The notes: generated from the sequence alone by a model not told the origin. Shown: positions 45,420 through 57,558, counted from the stretch's first letter. The stretch: DNA of 64,000 nt from Lactifluus volemus (GCA_022376515.1 WTXI01000004.1:558001-622000); one strand, 5' to 3'. Program-made: numbers and translations.

Positions 45420-46646
45420 TCATTGGCGAGCATGCGACGAATACGGCGGTGGCAACCCGTACGATTCACGATGTTGTCGCCCGCCACGTCCCCACCACCT
45501 GGGATTCCCAAACAACGACTCGAGCTGTTGCCGAGTCTGCGATGTGGGCCGTGGCTGTGGTTGAATCTGCATCTGAGGCGGAGACTGCGACGAAACTGTG
45601 GTCTGTTGTTGTTCCTGTTGCGACTGCGGCTGTTCCTGCTGCGGCTGCTGCGGCTGCTGTTGTTGCCCTAGACGATTCGGCTGCAGAACGACTGGGTATT
45701 GAAACGGTGGTTGCGAAACCACCATCGAGTCCTGTACCGGAGGCAAAGGCAGCGGTGGTGGCAGTGGCAGTGGCGGTGATAGCACAGATGCGGATTCACG
45801 TTCCAATTCCAATCCAAATCCAGTTCTCGAATTCGAACCCAATCCTGACAGGAGAAGCGGTTGTGGAAGTGGAGGCAACGGACGGACTCTTTTCCTCGTC
45901 CAGCTCCTTGTCTTTTGCTCCCTCGACGAGCTAGGAGCAGGAGACGTTGGCGGCTGCGGGGGTGGTTGCGAAGGCAGCGGCGGTGGTGGCTGTTGTGGTG
46001 GAGGCGTCGATGTAGGTTTAATTGAGGTGAAGGATGGGAAAGCTGGGACGCGGAACGAGGCGGCAGCGGCAGCGATTTGCTGGATTGAGCGTGGACGCGA
46101 ACGACGAGGGGGCGGCGGGGCGAGCATGTCCTCTGCGTTGAAATGGACTGATGGGGACTGCCCAGGTAGGACTGGGTCAGCGCGGCTTCGGCGTCGTCCG
46201 GATCGTGGGGTACTGAGACTGCTACGGCTCCCGTTGGCGTTGCTGAGCCGACCTGCCCAAGCTGGGATGTTGATGAAGAAGCGTTTGCTGGACGCTGAAC
46301 ATCGCGCCGACGGCGAGGCTGCGTGCTGCTCCTGCTCCTGCGATTGTTGCCCCTGCGGTGGTTGCCGCTGCTGACTTCGTGTGGCCGCGAGGGGGACGGG
46401 TGCAACACCTCCTCTGGGGTTGAGGGGCGTAGCAGACGTGGGGGTGGGCCCCGGGGTGGGCGTGGGCGTAGGAGACTTATCAAAAAAATAAGACACCTCT
46501 CTGCTTTCCGGACCACGCTGGGCGGCCTGCAGTCGTGCATGCCGGCGGTACCACACCAGGATGACCAAGGCCAGAAGGACAGAGCATAGCACAATGGGCG
46601 GGACTATGGCCGCGGCAAGGATGGATGGTGGTGGGTTTCTGGCCAT
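45420..46646 (-). CDS. Pro/Gln-rich single-pass membrane protein with C-terminal LPPPY motif
   Basis: One exon, 408 residues, starting MARNPPPSILAAAIVPP at 46646. A hydrophobic segment at residues 9-32 (ending LLALVILVWYRR) followed by basic residues predicts a single N-terminal membrane anchor without a cleavable signal, with the long tail in the cytosol. The tail is low-complexity: PTPTPTPG near residue 60, PPPPLPSQPPPQPP near 225, PPLPLPPPLPLPP near 295 and a long Q/P run near 330-360. Near the C-terminus, GLPPPYSSHARQ contains a PPxY motif, which binds WW domains such as those of Rsp5/Nedd4 ubiquitin ligases, so it could be an adaptor or a regulated membrane protein (inference). It resembles many fungal hypothetical proteins. 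Confidence 0.65.
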   Translation of the reverse strand: MARNPPPSILAAAIVPPIVLCSVLLALVILVWYRRHARLQAAQRGPESREVSYFFDKSPTPTPTPGPTPTSATPLNPRGGVAPVPLAATRSQQRQPPQGQQSQEQEQHAASPSARCSASSKRFFINIPAWAGRLSNANGSRSSLSTPRSGRRRSRADPVLPGQSPSVHFNAEDMLAPPPPRRSRPRSIQQIAAAAASFRVPAFPSFTSIKPTSTPPPQQPPPPLPSQPPPQPPTSPAPSSSREQKTRSWTRKRVRPLPPLPQPLLLSGLGSNSRTGFGLELERESASVLSPPLPLPPPLPLPPVQDSMVVSQPPFQYPVVLQPNRLGQQQQPQQPQQEQPQSQQEQQQTTVSSQSPPQMQIQPQPRPTSQTRQQLESLFGNPRWWGRGGRQHRESYGLPPPYSSHARQ

Positions 46647-48024
46647 GCATCGTTTACGGTTTCAACGTGGTGCCAACTTTAAAGGTAGAGAAATGATACG
46701 CACGAGCGAGGGGACAATCTCGAGATGGATGATGCATTCGTGGTCTGGGCTCGATAACTCCGCGGATTATCAGGCGAAGCAACATGTCTCGCTCGGGAGT
46801 AGAGGGATTAAATATAGGAGAGGGGAGGGAAAGGAAGCCACGATCGACAACAGGAAAGTGGACTCGGAAGGCGACCTTACAAAGAAGGTGGCCGTTAGGA
46901 GAAGAAAGACTTGGATGGCAAGGCGGGTGAACAGGTTCAGGACCACCATCATCCCTGACACTGGCACGAAAGATGCCCATCAGTGAGAGCAGATGCCGAA
47001 TCTCGGAGGATCATGGATTGTCGGATCAAGCACATAAGCCCATTAGTTAAATGTCCTCGTGTGACAATGCGTTGCCAAATTGCGCAAGAATATACAAGGA
47101 GCAGCGTGAGAATCTCTCACACAGTATAGCAACGTTGTGATAGGGCGAGATCCTTTGCACTGCCCTGCTGATCGGAAATCAAAATCAGAGTATCACGTAC
47201 GTATGTATGAAGGGTCAGCCTTTGTAAAAAGTCAAAAAACCTTTTGACAGCAGTTACATAATAAAAGATGGTCTTATCTGCCTCGTTTTTCCCACGTCTA
47301 TAGGTGAAGAGTTGCGCCCCCAAGGCCGCCGTTTGTATCGTGAAGCTAGCCGATCTGAAGAACTGAAGATATCCCGATCTTCCCGCGCGATTCCAACACT
47401 CCCCATCAATATCAGTTAGAAAATTTCCTTTCCATATGTGCCATGACTCGGAAACGTTGGTCAAAGCAAAATTCTCGCGAGAGCTGGTGGGGAGTAAGAA
47501 AAACGAAGCGAACGGTTATCCGCGGAGATTTCAAAAAAGGGTGTATCAACGTCGGTGGGTGTTATAGATAGGTCTTTCTTTAACTTTGTCGCACCTGTCT
47601 ACGTGTCCCACGGTGTCTTCAACCCACGTTCCTACTTGGCAGCTCTACCAAATGCATCCAAGTGATCTGCTGTTTCGCCACACGCGGCGGCTCGTACTGC
47701 GAACGCATCCGGAAGTAGAGACTGAAGTTGCTGTCACAGTGCAGATCAGTGAGAAACCGCGGAGGAACAGAAAGAGGGCACACACCCGAACGCGCTCGTC
47801 GCTAGCCGGATGAGTATTGAGGAAGGAAATATTTAAGCCAGTGGTGGATTCTCAAGAGCACCAAGGCGCTTAAACATCCTAAACGGTGACTACCTGAGGA
47901 ACAAGGACATTGAGACGAAAAAAAGAACGCACTCTGGCGCTGCAGTTGGATTGAAGCACGCCTTTGCCGAAAGGGTCAAACCGATCTTATCAGCTAAATG
48001 GGCAGTCTTGTTAGGTCATGTCAT
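46647..48024. other. Intergenic between the membrane protein gene and the OMA1 relic
   Basis: The part next to 46647 is the upstream region of the membrane protein gene. A minus-strand open frame at 47464-47117 (115 codons, beginning MTNVSESWHIW) is plausible in composition, but I recognise no family and see no supporting splice or start context, so I leave it uncalled. The rest shows nothing clear. Confidence 0.35.
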
Positions 48025-49180
48025 TTACGGGACATGAGCAGACCAGCACAAACCCTCGTGCTCCTGTTTGCGGGAGTGGGGAAGTTCCATCAGTAAGGTA
48101 GTGATGATCCCACCAATGCCAGAGGGAAGACCGATGGCGTCCGCAAGCCAGGAAATAGCAATGAGGATCTTGACGTAGGAGTAGCGCTCCGCTGTGTGAC
48201 GCGCAACTGCAGAAAGGTGCCAGTGAGTCTACGTAAGCACAGAATCTTCTTAACTAGCTCACCAACATGACCTATCTCTAGACATGACACAAGTTGAGAG
48301 ACGTATCTAGATCGTAGTGGGCAATGTGTGCTTACCGTGACCGACTATTGCGGCGAGACCCTGCTCATCCTTCGCAAAAGGAAGAATCCCCGTGAAAACG
48401 ATGATTGTACCTTACTCAGCAATCAGGTGCGTGGGGCGGGTTAGTGAGCGGGCAGCTTACCAGGCGCAGCCATAGCATTGACGACCTTCTCATCATTTAC
48501 CACCAGTAGGTTCCACTCCTTCTTGGCAGTTCTGCTCGCGCCGCTACGGCCTGTAGCATCCGGGTCCCACAAATCGGGAGAACCTTCGTCTACACCACTA
48601 CCACTGGATCCAAAGTCTGTCTGAATCATAGATCGTGTAGGAATTGGCGTCCGGGGATCGCCACGAAGTGTGCCGAGGTTGTTTGCCTCAAGATGCGCGA
48701 GACGACGCGATGTACATGCCGCGTGAGGACATGTGTAGGTGGAAGGAGCTTTCCGCCGAACTTTTCGTCATAGGATAAATCCCATAGCTATTGGATTCGG
48801 AGTCAAGTCATCAATGATGAATGGTCGAGGACCGAGGTTGGAGGTACACGCACTGCGGCTTCGAGCTTGGGACTCACATCCATGAAGCGCCACCGGCCTG
48901 TCTCTGGGACTTGTTCGAGGCTTATAACCGAACAATCAGGCGACTATGTGCAAGTAAATTGGATCGTGACACACTGAACGAAGTAGTATACTATGGCTCC
49001 CGTTGCTACCGTATATATGACGACATCGCGAGTTTTCCACCTTGAGCTCTCGGAGAATTGCGACGGTCGGTTGGGGTCATCATCAAATCGTGAATATTGC
49101 GCTCGACGAGTGGAAGATCTTGAGAAATTCCGGTACGACGGCAACTTAACACTACATCTTGAAGGAAGCTGTGACAGCAT
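48025..49180 (-). pseudogene. OMA1-like: OMA1-like mitochondrial M48 metalloprotease, frameshifted and C-terminally truncated
   Basis: OMA1 is an inner-membrane zinc protease that cleaves OPA1/Mgm1-type and stress substrates. It begins MLSQLPSRCSVKLPSYR at 49180, an Arg/Ser-rich targeting-like sequence, then FDDDPNRPSQFSESSRWKTR and a hydrophobic segment (VVIYTVATGAIVYYF). Spliced segments follow: LEQVPETGRWRFMDVSPKLE, LLPPTHVLTRHVHRVVSRIL, then KEWNLLVVNDEKVVNAMAAP, IIVFTGILPFAKDEQGLAAI and the active-site helix HEIGHV, split by an intron with in-phase joins. One base is missing near 48690 (ATCTTGAGG for ATCCTTGAGG). After RKQEHE the expected C-terminal 80 or so residues are replaced by a short tail and stop at 48025. 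It is therefore likely a non-functional duplicate, with an intact gene expected elsewhere. Confidence 0.75.
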
Positions 49181-50008
49181 TTTGCTTTCTAAATGGAGTA
49201 GCAGAGGGTCAGAGGGTGGCCGACATCTAAATGATCTAGCAGCAAGAAACGGTCGGCAGGCTCGAATGGTCTGCATTGGCATCCAAGGGAACTTCTAACG
49301 GTCGAACGGTGCGGACTCGCACTTTGTGGATTGCCGAACTGGTCCGCGTCGCTAAGCAAGCCGGAGTTGGCACGTGACACTTTGATGGCCCTGCCGCCTG
49401 TGCTTGCCAGACTCTGCCTTTAACCAGAAGCCTGATCTGGTTCTGACGACAATCCTGTCCTCGTGTACGAGTTTGGTATCACCGTATATCTTGTTGGACA
49501 AAACATTTGTTCATTGCCAATGGAACAAAGGGTGGCTCTACCAGGTCGTTAGTCTTAGGCTCAGGTACGATCCGCCTGTCAATCCGGAGTTCCTTGTTCC
49601 GGCTAATACGGCCTAGTTACGCTAGCAAGGTTTCTTCTTTACTCTAAATGCACAACTTTACCTTGCTTTCCATGCTTTCTCTGCGGCATAATATCTCGGC
49701 TCACTGCGTAGCCAGTAAGGCGGTGTGTACAACAAGCCGGTCAAGCACTCGCAGGACGCAGCGCAGAGGACGGTGGGCAACCTGACAGGAACTCGATCGA
49801 CGAAAGTGCCCTGAATGAGGGTTGGGCCAGGTCCAAGTCGGCCAGTCACTTCCGAAATCCGACCCTCGAATTTAAAAGCCGTCTTGTTGACATGAAGTAC
49901 TCGGCTTGACAGCTAGTCAACATTAAAATTTAAGAGGGCGCCATGGAGCCGTGTCTGAAGTTCCTCCCTTTTTCTTGACCAACACCTCATAGAACCAGGT
50001 CGGACGAG
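49181..50008. other. Intergenic between OMA1 relic and alpha-amylase
   Basis: Upstream regions of two divergent genes. Short open frames such as 49404-49616 have no recognisable likeness. The last 100 bp holds the amylase promoter; no motif is assigned. Confidence 0.4.
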
Positions 50009-52661
50009 ATGATGATTCCTCTCGCGCTGATCCTCAGTTTTGTCGCGCTCGCGCGTTCTGCTCCTTCTGGAAGTAAAGGTAGGCCATACCAAACCATGCG
50101 CATTTGAGTTGATCCTCACTGCCTGCTGCTCAGTTGTGATCGCTCAGATGTTCGAATGGACCTGGAACAGCGTCGCTGCTGAGTGTACTAGTTTTCTTGG
50201 CCCAGCCGGATACGGGTTCGTTCAAGGTGAAGCCGAGCCTTTGTCCACATTCCCGCGCTTCCTGTTGTTTACTGTTCGCTAGTGAGCCCTGCGCAGGAAC
50301 ACATCCAGGGTACTCAGTGGTGGACGGATTATCAGGCCGTTTCATATCAACTTATATCCAAGCGTGGTACCCGAGAGCAATACCAATCTATGATACAGAC
50401 TTGTCATGCTGCTGGCGTCAAGGTCATAGCTGGTAGGTGAAGAAAAAAGATCCGTGGACGACTTCGCTGATGTTACGCCAAGATACTATATGGAATCACA
50501 TGACAGGGATAGATTCTGGTGTCGGCGTTGCGGGAACCAGTCCGTCCTGCCTGTTCCGTGTATACCTTTATGTGTTGAATGATCACACGAACAGGTTTCA
50601 CGCATTACAACTATCCTGGCCTCTACAGCTACGAGAACTTCCACCATTGCGGCCTCGAGCCGAACGACGACATCGTCAATTTTAACAGCGAACAGGAAGT
50701 GTGGACGTGCCAGCTTGTTGGTCTTGCAGAGTACGCGTTCGCTTTTGGCGCTTCACGATCTGATGCTCATCGCGCGTCAGCTTGGCGACAGATTCCGAAT
50801 ATGTTCGCTCGAAGCTCGCAGGATACACGAATGATCTCATCTCATTGGGAATCGATGGACTACGTTTGGATGCTGCCAAACGTATGCACGGACATTTCCC
50901 GATTTGGGGTTTATTGAATTTATACGACACGTAGATATGAATCCTGCCGACATCGCCAATATCACGTCCCGGCTGACAAAGAAGCCATACATTACGCAGG
51001 AGGTGAGTTTGTCGTTGCCCATTCTCGCGTCTATCGGCCATTTTGGATATTCAGCAACTGAAACTGCTTTTCAGGTTGTCTTTGGCGCCGGCCAGCAAGT
51101 CACACCTGCTTTGTATATCAACACCGGGGATGTACAAGAGTAAGGGACACACAACTTGAATGCTACAACTAACTGCATCTGGCATTTCAGGTTCCGCTAC
51201 AAGAGTGATTTAGTGACTTCGTTCCTCACCAATGGCATTTCTTCATTGCAAAACCTCGACAACCTTGGCTGGGTACCAGGCTCAGACGCAAACACGTTCG
51301 TATGTAACCAGGATACCGAGCGGGTAAGGCCACTACCTTTACTCTCTTTCGATATTGACACTCCGCCTAGGATGGTAGCTCTCTCAATGCTTACTCTCCT
51401 TCAAATACGTATACTCTAGCTACTGTCTTTTCTCTGTAAGGATCGTTATTTCCATTTGCTCAGGGACGATTCCTTATATTTCTCCTTTGCGTAGCGCCCA
51501 TCCCTACGGCACACCGACGGTCCTGTCGAGCTTCACCAACTTTTTCCACACTGATGCCGGAGCACCAAACGGCGGTAGGCATGCACCTGATTCGTTATCT
51601 TACGTGATCTTACGTACCCTTTAGGAGCGGGAGCATGCACCGGCAATGTTGGCATAGACGGGTGGTAAGCACACTGACCATCATCGCAGACTGATACTCT
51701 GAATCAAACGGCGATGATCTCGTAAAGGTTTTGCCAACACCGATGGCCGGCTATCGCTGGCATGGTCAAATTCCGGAAACATGTTGGCAGCGCGCCGCTT
51801 ACGTCCTGGGTCTCACCGTCGTACCAACGTATCGCATTTGCGCGTGGTGCGCATTTTCCCCTCCCGTCTAGCTAGTTGAAAGGCTCACGCGCAGAGTACA
51901 GGCTCGCTGGGCTTTGTCGCCATCAACAATATGGACACTCCATGGACCACGACGTTCGCAACTGGCTTACCTGGCGGATCGTACTGCAACGTTATCGATG
52001 GTTCGCCCACCAGCTTGAACGTTTGTAGTGGGTCCTCGTACGTGGATACTCTCCAAACTCCAGAGCAACCAACCGTCAAGATGTGTCTTTTTCTGTAGAT
52101 TCCGGATCGCGAGCGATCACAGTTTGACCGTCACGATGGCCCGAGGCAGGCGATTGCAATGCACACGAGTGCGCTCGGTAGTGGGCATAACAATCCAACT
52201 GCACAGCAGGTGCCGGTCCTGTTTTCTGAAAACGCAACGACTACGTTCGGCCAGGTGAGTAACCTATGGCTCGCGGGTCACATGGTCGTCTGATTATTTG
52301 TTCGCTAGAACATCTTCGTAGTGGGCAGCGTGCCGCAGCTTGGCAGCTGGAACACAGACAACGCGGTATGGACGTCGTCGTCGTATTAGGAGATATGGCT
52401 GACGACTACGGGTGCAGATACCGTTGAATGGAGTTAGTTATCCCGTGTGGGGCGCGACGGTGTACCTCCCACCGAATACCGCGTTTGAGTTCAAATTCAT
52501 CCGTAAAGAGTCCAATGGAAACGTACGTATCTCTTCTGTTCTGCCCGCGCAAACGGTCGATGACATGTTGGATTTCAAAGGTTGTGTGGGAATCGGATCC
52601 AAACAGGCAAGATACAACCCCTTCATCGGGAGTCCAGTTGATATCGGCGAGCTGGCGCTGA
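50009..52661 (+). CDS. Alpha-amylase (GH13) with C-terminal CBM20, one apparent frameshift
   Basis: Secreted enzyme hydrolysing internal alpha-1,4 links of starch. Eighteen short exons by eye (first 50009-50078, last 52581-52661) join in phase except at one place, giving about 570 residues. Signal peptide [21 protein letters not shown]13 blocks: [37 protein letters not shown] (nucleophile Asp), ITQEVVFG (acid/base Glu), [27 protein letters not shown] and [13 protein letters not shown] starch-binding CBM20 follows ([47 protein letters not shown]) and ends at ASWR. Near 52137 the frame slips by one base between LTVT and [14 protein letters not shown], just after the catalytic domain. If real, this would remove the CBM20. 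Confidence 0.85.
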
Positions 52662-53662
52662 ATAGGCGTTCCCATAAGATGCAGGCTTGTGTTTTATATA
52701 TTAGTTATTGTTAAATAATTGAATTTAGCCACACTCGTTGAATTTAGCCACTCGTTGACAAGAGAACTTTGGATACCCATCTATAATTATTCCACCCCTC
52801 GGAATGGTGGGCTCGTGTTGGATTTTATCGATATTATCGTGATACGTGCACATCGGTTATGACGAGCGTCCGGGTCTCGGATTGTCATGCTGCTAGTGGC
52901 CCGTCATGATGGATTAACTCCACCGTGACGTGTCTTTGTTGTCGTCGCAGGTAAGACAGACGAGAGATGCTGATTGCAAGCATATGGTTCAGCATGAGTC
53001 GGTCGCGGGATATGACCGAGAAGTGTGGATGAAATATCGAATGATGTGACGCTGAACGACCTGCGTATCTGCGAAATGAAAAAGTGAAGGGAAGAAATGC
53101 TTGGGAAGAACGTAACTTAAATCACAGAATGATGATAATATTTCGAGTTGCCAAAACGACGTCCAATGTACCTTGTGCCACTGGCAGTGCCTCTGTGGTT
53201 GTCTAGTCTACCGCCGCCATTCAAGTTCCATTCTTTATTACAATCTCACGGGCGTGGTAAAGTTTGTGGAGCACCAATTCAGGGAATTCGACGGTTAAAC
53301 GGGGCTGAAAATCTTGTACTAGTACGGGGATCGGCGTAGAACAAAGAGACATAAGTAACTCGACTGAGAAGAAATGGACGGAAAGGGAAAAATGGATCGA
53401 CGTATCCATCGCTATCGATTCATCCGCCGGAATCTGAGATTATACCAGGCACAAGAACTCGTAGAAAACCTCGGAAATACCCTGAGTTATACAATATCAG
53501 GTTAGGTAAACCGTGACGGGGATGATCAATTGCAAATCCCGCCCTTATTCAAAGGGCCACGCGAACGATGGTCCGTTCATCGCCTCTTGGCGGGTCTGCA
53601 ACCCTCGTTCGCTTCTCACAAAACCCTCCTTTCTAGCCGACCTCTAGCCTTCATTTGCACCC
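52662..53662. other. Intergenic between amylase and FBL-type pseudogene
   Basis: Nothing supported beyond the 3' region of the amylase gene. A short direct repeat, GAATTTAGCCAC with CTCGTTGA, occurs near 52720-52760. Open frames are short. Confidence 0.4.
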
Positions 53663-55336
53663 ATGCCCTCCTTTTTGTCTACAACATTCCCAGGTCCACC
53701 CTCTCCGATACTCGACACTCCCAGCCTCAAGCATTCACCCTCCACCATCTCCTCCACCTCCCAGTCCTCCATCTCAATATTCATTCGCAAGCGCGTGTCC
53801 AGTTTTGCTGCAAAACTCCCCTTTCGCAGGGGTCGCAAATCCACTAAAGGTGGCATTCAACACCTCTCGACTGTGCCATGGCCTCGTAGTCCCAGTCGGT
53901 CACCATCACCACCGTCCCCGGAATCCGTCCTCCAAGTGGCCTCGGGCGACGAGCGAGCAGTATTTCTGACCTGAATATATTCGGCCCTGACTCTCCCACA
54001 TCTTTGCGTCACCCACACTCCCCACACACCCCTGTACACCCTCAATCACCACTGGCAATAGCCAAGCCCATAGTCCCTTTTCCCGAATCTGCATCTCCGC
54101 GGTTTCTCATCTCGTCAGCTAGACCGCCACCGCACACAAAGTTCGCCTGCGCTCCTTCCCTCTGCTAGGGAATCCGTGCTCGTTCCGCCCCGCGTGATCG
54201 TGTCCATCTCACAATCCTACGAGCCGCGCAGTCCACGTCTCACGCGACAACAAGCGCGCCAAAACCCGCCCATCCCGCTCTCTTTCATTTTGGCGCACGT
54301 CCCGCGCTCGGAGCTACCTGCCCTTGCCCTCGTTTCAAGACGCTTCTGTGCCGCAGCGCAGCTCGTGCTTTACCAGACGCTAGAGCTCTCCGCAAAAGAC
54401 GCAGACACTTGCATTGCAAAGTTGGCTGGTGCATCGCACCTCGCTGCCCTCGTGTCGTCTCTCGTACTCTCAGATCTCCCCTCCTCACACGGCGCATCCT
54501 TCCATCTCGCGCTGGCACTAGCCCTGCGCTCAATGCGCGGACTCGTCTCTCTCACGCTCCCCTCCTTCGATGCCGACTTGCTCGGCGCAGCGCCGCCATC
54601 ACTGGCGCGCCTAACCCTGCTAACCGACACGCTTCCTTTGCGTTCTTCGACCAGTTCCTGGCATCCCGCTCGCACATCACGCATCTATCCCTGCCTAACT
54701 TTGTAGGCGTTCCCCCAGGCGCTAACGAAGTGCCCAAAAATGCAATACCCAACCTCGTCGCGCTCGACACTAGCCCCGGTCTCGCGCTCGCACTGGCACC
54801 TAACCGACCACTGCAGCGCGTCACGCTGCGGATTGCGAGCACACTCTACGACGGGCTGCGTCCCGCAGCGCTCTTTGGAACGCTGGGGACCCACCTGAAG
54901 GAACTCGTGCTGGTACTCGCGCCAGATGTAGACGCACGGACCCGCGGACGGTTGTTAGGTGCGCTGGCGAATTCGGCTGGAGGCTAGAGGTACTCGAACT
55001 GCAACTTGAGGGAACTTGCGATGAGGTACGTTCTCATCTCGATTTTTTGCCGGTCATATGTGCTGTGGCGGTGGCGCTAATATGTATTATGGCGCTTTTT
55101 CAGGTCTCACTGCAAGCTTTGTATAAGCAAGTCGGCACGCTATTACCGAAGGTGCACGCTTACGGATCCTGCGCTTACGGGCTGGAAAGACAGTTAAGAT
55201 TGCTGGGGTGGAGGGAGGCCCTTCGCGGCTCGCGGTGTGGACGCGACCGCCGTTGGATTCGGCATTACGTTGCATCGTGTTCCCTTCTGGCGCTCGATGG
55301 GAATTCGAGCATGGGGTGTGGGTGCGTATCAACTAA
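53663..55336 (+). pseudogene. GC-rich F-box/LRR-type protein of a second family, multiple frameshifts
   Basis: Distinct from the repeated family. The N-terminus is disordered and Ser/Pro-rich (MPSFLSTTFPGPPSPIL, later RSPSPPSPE). The F-box region reads IPLSFILAHVPRSELPALAL, then VSRRFCAAAQLVLYQTLELS. Leu-rich repeats follow in changing frames: LRSMRGLVSLTLPSFDADLL, HITHLSLPNFVGVPPG, LVALDTSPGL, TLYDGLRPAALFGTLGTHLK, VLELQLEGTCDE, then (across an intron starting near 55025) LQALYKQVGTLLPKV. The end is LRLRAGKTVKIAGVEGGPSR and CIVFPSGARWEFEHGVWVRI, stopping at 55336. Frame slips fall near 53965, 54140, 54630, 54983 and 55157; some might be missed introns, but not all. Base composition is higher in GC than the neighbours. 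Confidence 0.68.
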
Positions 55337-55921
55337 ATTTAATGTTACATTCTTTCGTTCCTTGCTTTCTAGTTTGTCCGTTGCTTCATCGCTGTACCTT
55401 TCACACTCATTATAACTTGCAAGAGAACAGTGTAGGTATCAAAATTAGCGTACCGTACTAAAACGTAAAACACGGTTTAAAGTACGATGTCTATCCTTCA
55501 TTCTCGCCAGAACTGTCTCTACTTTTCATCATAAAACTCATATAAATAGCTTCTCAACACGTGAATATACATGGACATAAGGTGGCTTGGCTTCCTACGG
55601 CTACTCCGCATGCTCAACACTGCATCAGATGACTGTAGTTGCCATCTAGCCTTCCAAGTCAAGTCATGCTACCTCCCCTGGGCCAATACCCCTTCCAAGT
55701 TATCAGTATCCAAGTCATGCATATGGTCATTCATTGTAGTAGATTTGACATAGATAAATTCCCACTGGAACTGTTATTGCATTGATTGTACACTAACATC
55801 ACATAAGCTAGCAGACTTTGAATCAACTTGGCAATAGCTGTTTTGGCCCGTGCATGACATTGTGTGACTTGACGGACAGGTGACCCTGACGATGACCTGA
55901 TCCAATATAGTAGTGTTACAG
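55337..55921. other. Spacer between the FBL-type relic and F-box copy F
   Basis: About 55337-55500 is the 3' flank of the FBL-type gene and is repeated at about 57862-57970 (shared ACTAAAACGTAA...GGTTTAAAGTA). The rest is 3' flank of copy F. No gene supported. Confidence 0.5.
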
Positions 55922-57558
55922 TCACCAAGGAGCGCGCTGGTCCCAGTGCAGATGCACAGGATGGCCCGCAGCCTGTCGTTCATTGACGAATGGCGTCAAC
56001 GCGTCACGAATATCTGGAGTTCCAAAATAGGTGAGCTCTTCCAGGTTAGGCAAGAGCTCCATAGATGGTTCTCCATCCTCCGAACGTAGAGAACAAGAGA
56101 GTCCCTTGAGGTGTTCGCCTTCCACATGAAGCGTCTTCACATTGACGAACGGTTCAAGAAGTTTGCGCCACTGTATTCGGTCGACATCGTTGTGCCATTC
56201 CGAGTCGGATGACTCACGGTGCTTCCCGATTATGAGCTTAAGTTTCTCCGCAACAGAGAGTACTGGCGAAAGGGAATGAAGGAGCTGCGCTGCAGATGCT
56301 ACCTGCCAATCGAGGTGTCCGCATTTGATTTGCAGGTTCAAAGGGTGTCTCCACCGTGACCACACTTGGTACGAGCCAGATGTAGTCCTCGTGTTGACTC
56401 TAATACAATCCTCCTCAAAGCAAAGCAGGAGATCAGCCGATATGAGATTCTCCGACAACTGTAGGAACCGAAAAATCCGTGGAACAGTGAATGTGAGCTG
56501 ATTTAAAAATTCGACACTTAACCTGAAGAGGACAGGGGTCGTGATCCGAGAAAGAAGGCCTTCCAGGTAAGTGCTGACACCTTGAAATGAAAACTCATGA
56601 AGATTAGGAAGGGAGACGTGAGTCATGGTGGTTGTGTGCACAACATCGCGGTTGGGAAGAGCGAAGGGGAATTTAATAACCAGTCTCTCTAGCTGGGGCA
56701 TGAGTGAAAGTTGTGTGAGCAAAAGGTTCGGAGGAAAGTAGGCAGATGAAGGGATTTCGATAAGCCAGAGAGAGAGAAGGCCGCCCTTAGATGTGAGTAT
56801 GGGAGATCGGATTGCCAGTGGGAGGGCGACGTGCCGCAGAAAGATGCTGCGTAGACAAGGTGCCCGGAATGACTGAGGAAGTGTGAAGCTGATACATTCG
56901 TCCTTCTGGAAACAATTGATAGATAAGTATTCTAGAATTGGGAATTCTCCGTGCATCGCCGGGATGAGCCTTTGCAATGACGTGGGTGACATCCAAAGGA
57001 CAATTCGATGCACACGATCACGGTGCGAGATTGCGAGGAGTACATGCTCCTCATCTTGTACCGCATTGGAGTTCGCGGTGATGTACAAACGGCTGGTATA
57101 AACGATGGCGAGTGGTAGTGGCGGTGAATGTGCTAGCATCTCTGCTACAGGCATATTTATTGTCAAGTTGGTGCAAAGAAGGTGGAGATCGAGTAGAGAT
57201 GGGGAGGCAAGAATGACACGCCGCCACCGTCGGGAAACCTGAGCCAGCTTGTACCACCATCGTAGGCCCAGCCAGTTGTCGTTGATGATAGAACCTTCGG
57301 AATCTTCGCGCACCGTCACTGGCACGGCATGGAGTCGAAAAAGATAGAATATGTTGAGAAGGACATCGTCGTTGAGAATGGAGATAGACAAGTGTAGTCG
57401 ATTGGTAGTGGGTTCTATTGATCCACAAGTTGGTGAACGGGACCCTGGCCGCATGAGAGGAATATAGAGCTCTGGAACTCACCACTTTGTGCACCTCGCT
57501 TCTTGCGGTGCCTCTTGATAGGGGGTAGACGAGCGGTGGTAGACAAGTAATCTGACAT
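55922..57558 (-). CDS. F-box/LRR-like protein, copy F, intact minus-strand member
   Basis: Exon 1 (57558-57483) reads MSDYLSTTARLPPIKRHRKK. A 68-bp phase-1 intron (GTGAGT to AATAG) joins it to exon 2 at 57414; total 522 residues, no stop or frameshift. F-box: ILNDDVLLNIFYLFR, then LRWWYKLAQVSRRWRRVIL. The following block is VAEMLAHSPPLPLAIV, with an insertion (TINMP) before it. LRR-like parts: FRAPCLRSIFLRH, LPNLHEFSFQG, WRKLLEPFVNVKTLHVEG and MELLPNLEELTYFG; the end is AAGHPVHLHWD. Sequence divergence from the plus-strand members marks it as another subfamily. Probably an SCF-type receptor, target unknown. Copy G is its tandem, broken duplicate. Confidence 0.85.

Noticed and set aside
45416..45934. 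Plus-strand Ala/Val-rich frame of 172 codons
   Set aside because: Antisense shadow of the Gln/Pro-rich tail of the membrane protein on the minus strand.
45668..46594. Second minus-strand frame of 308 codons overlapping the membrane protein gene
   Set aside because: Out-of-frame reading of a low-complexity GC-rich gene; it lacks a start context, and the 408-residue frame has the coherent anchor and tail.
47117..47464. 115-codon minus-strand frame as a gene
   Set aside because: No recognisable motif, no intron evidence and no paralogue in the window; left uncalled.
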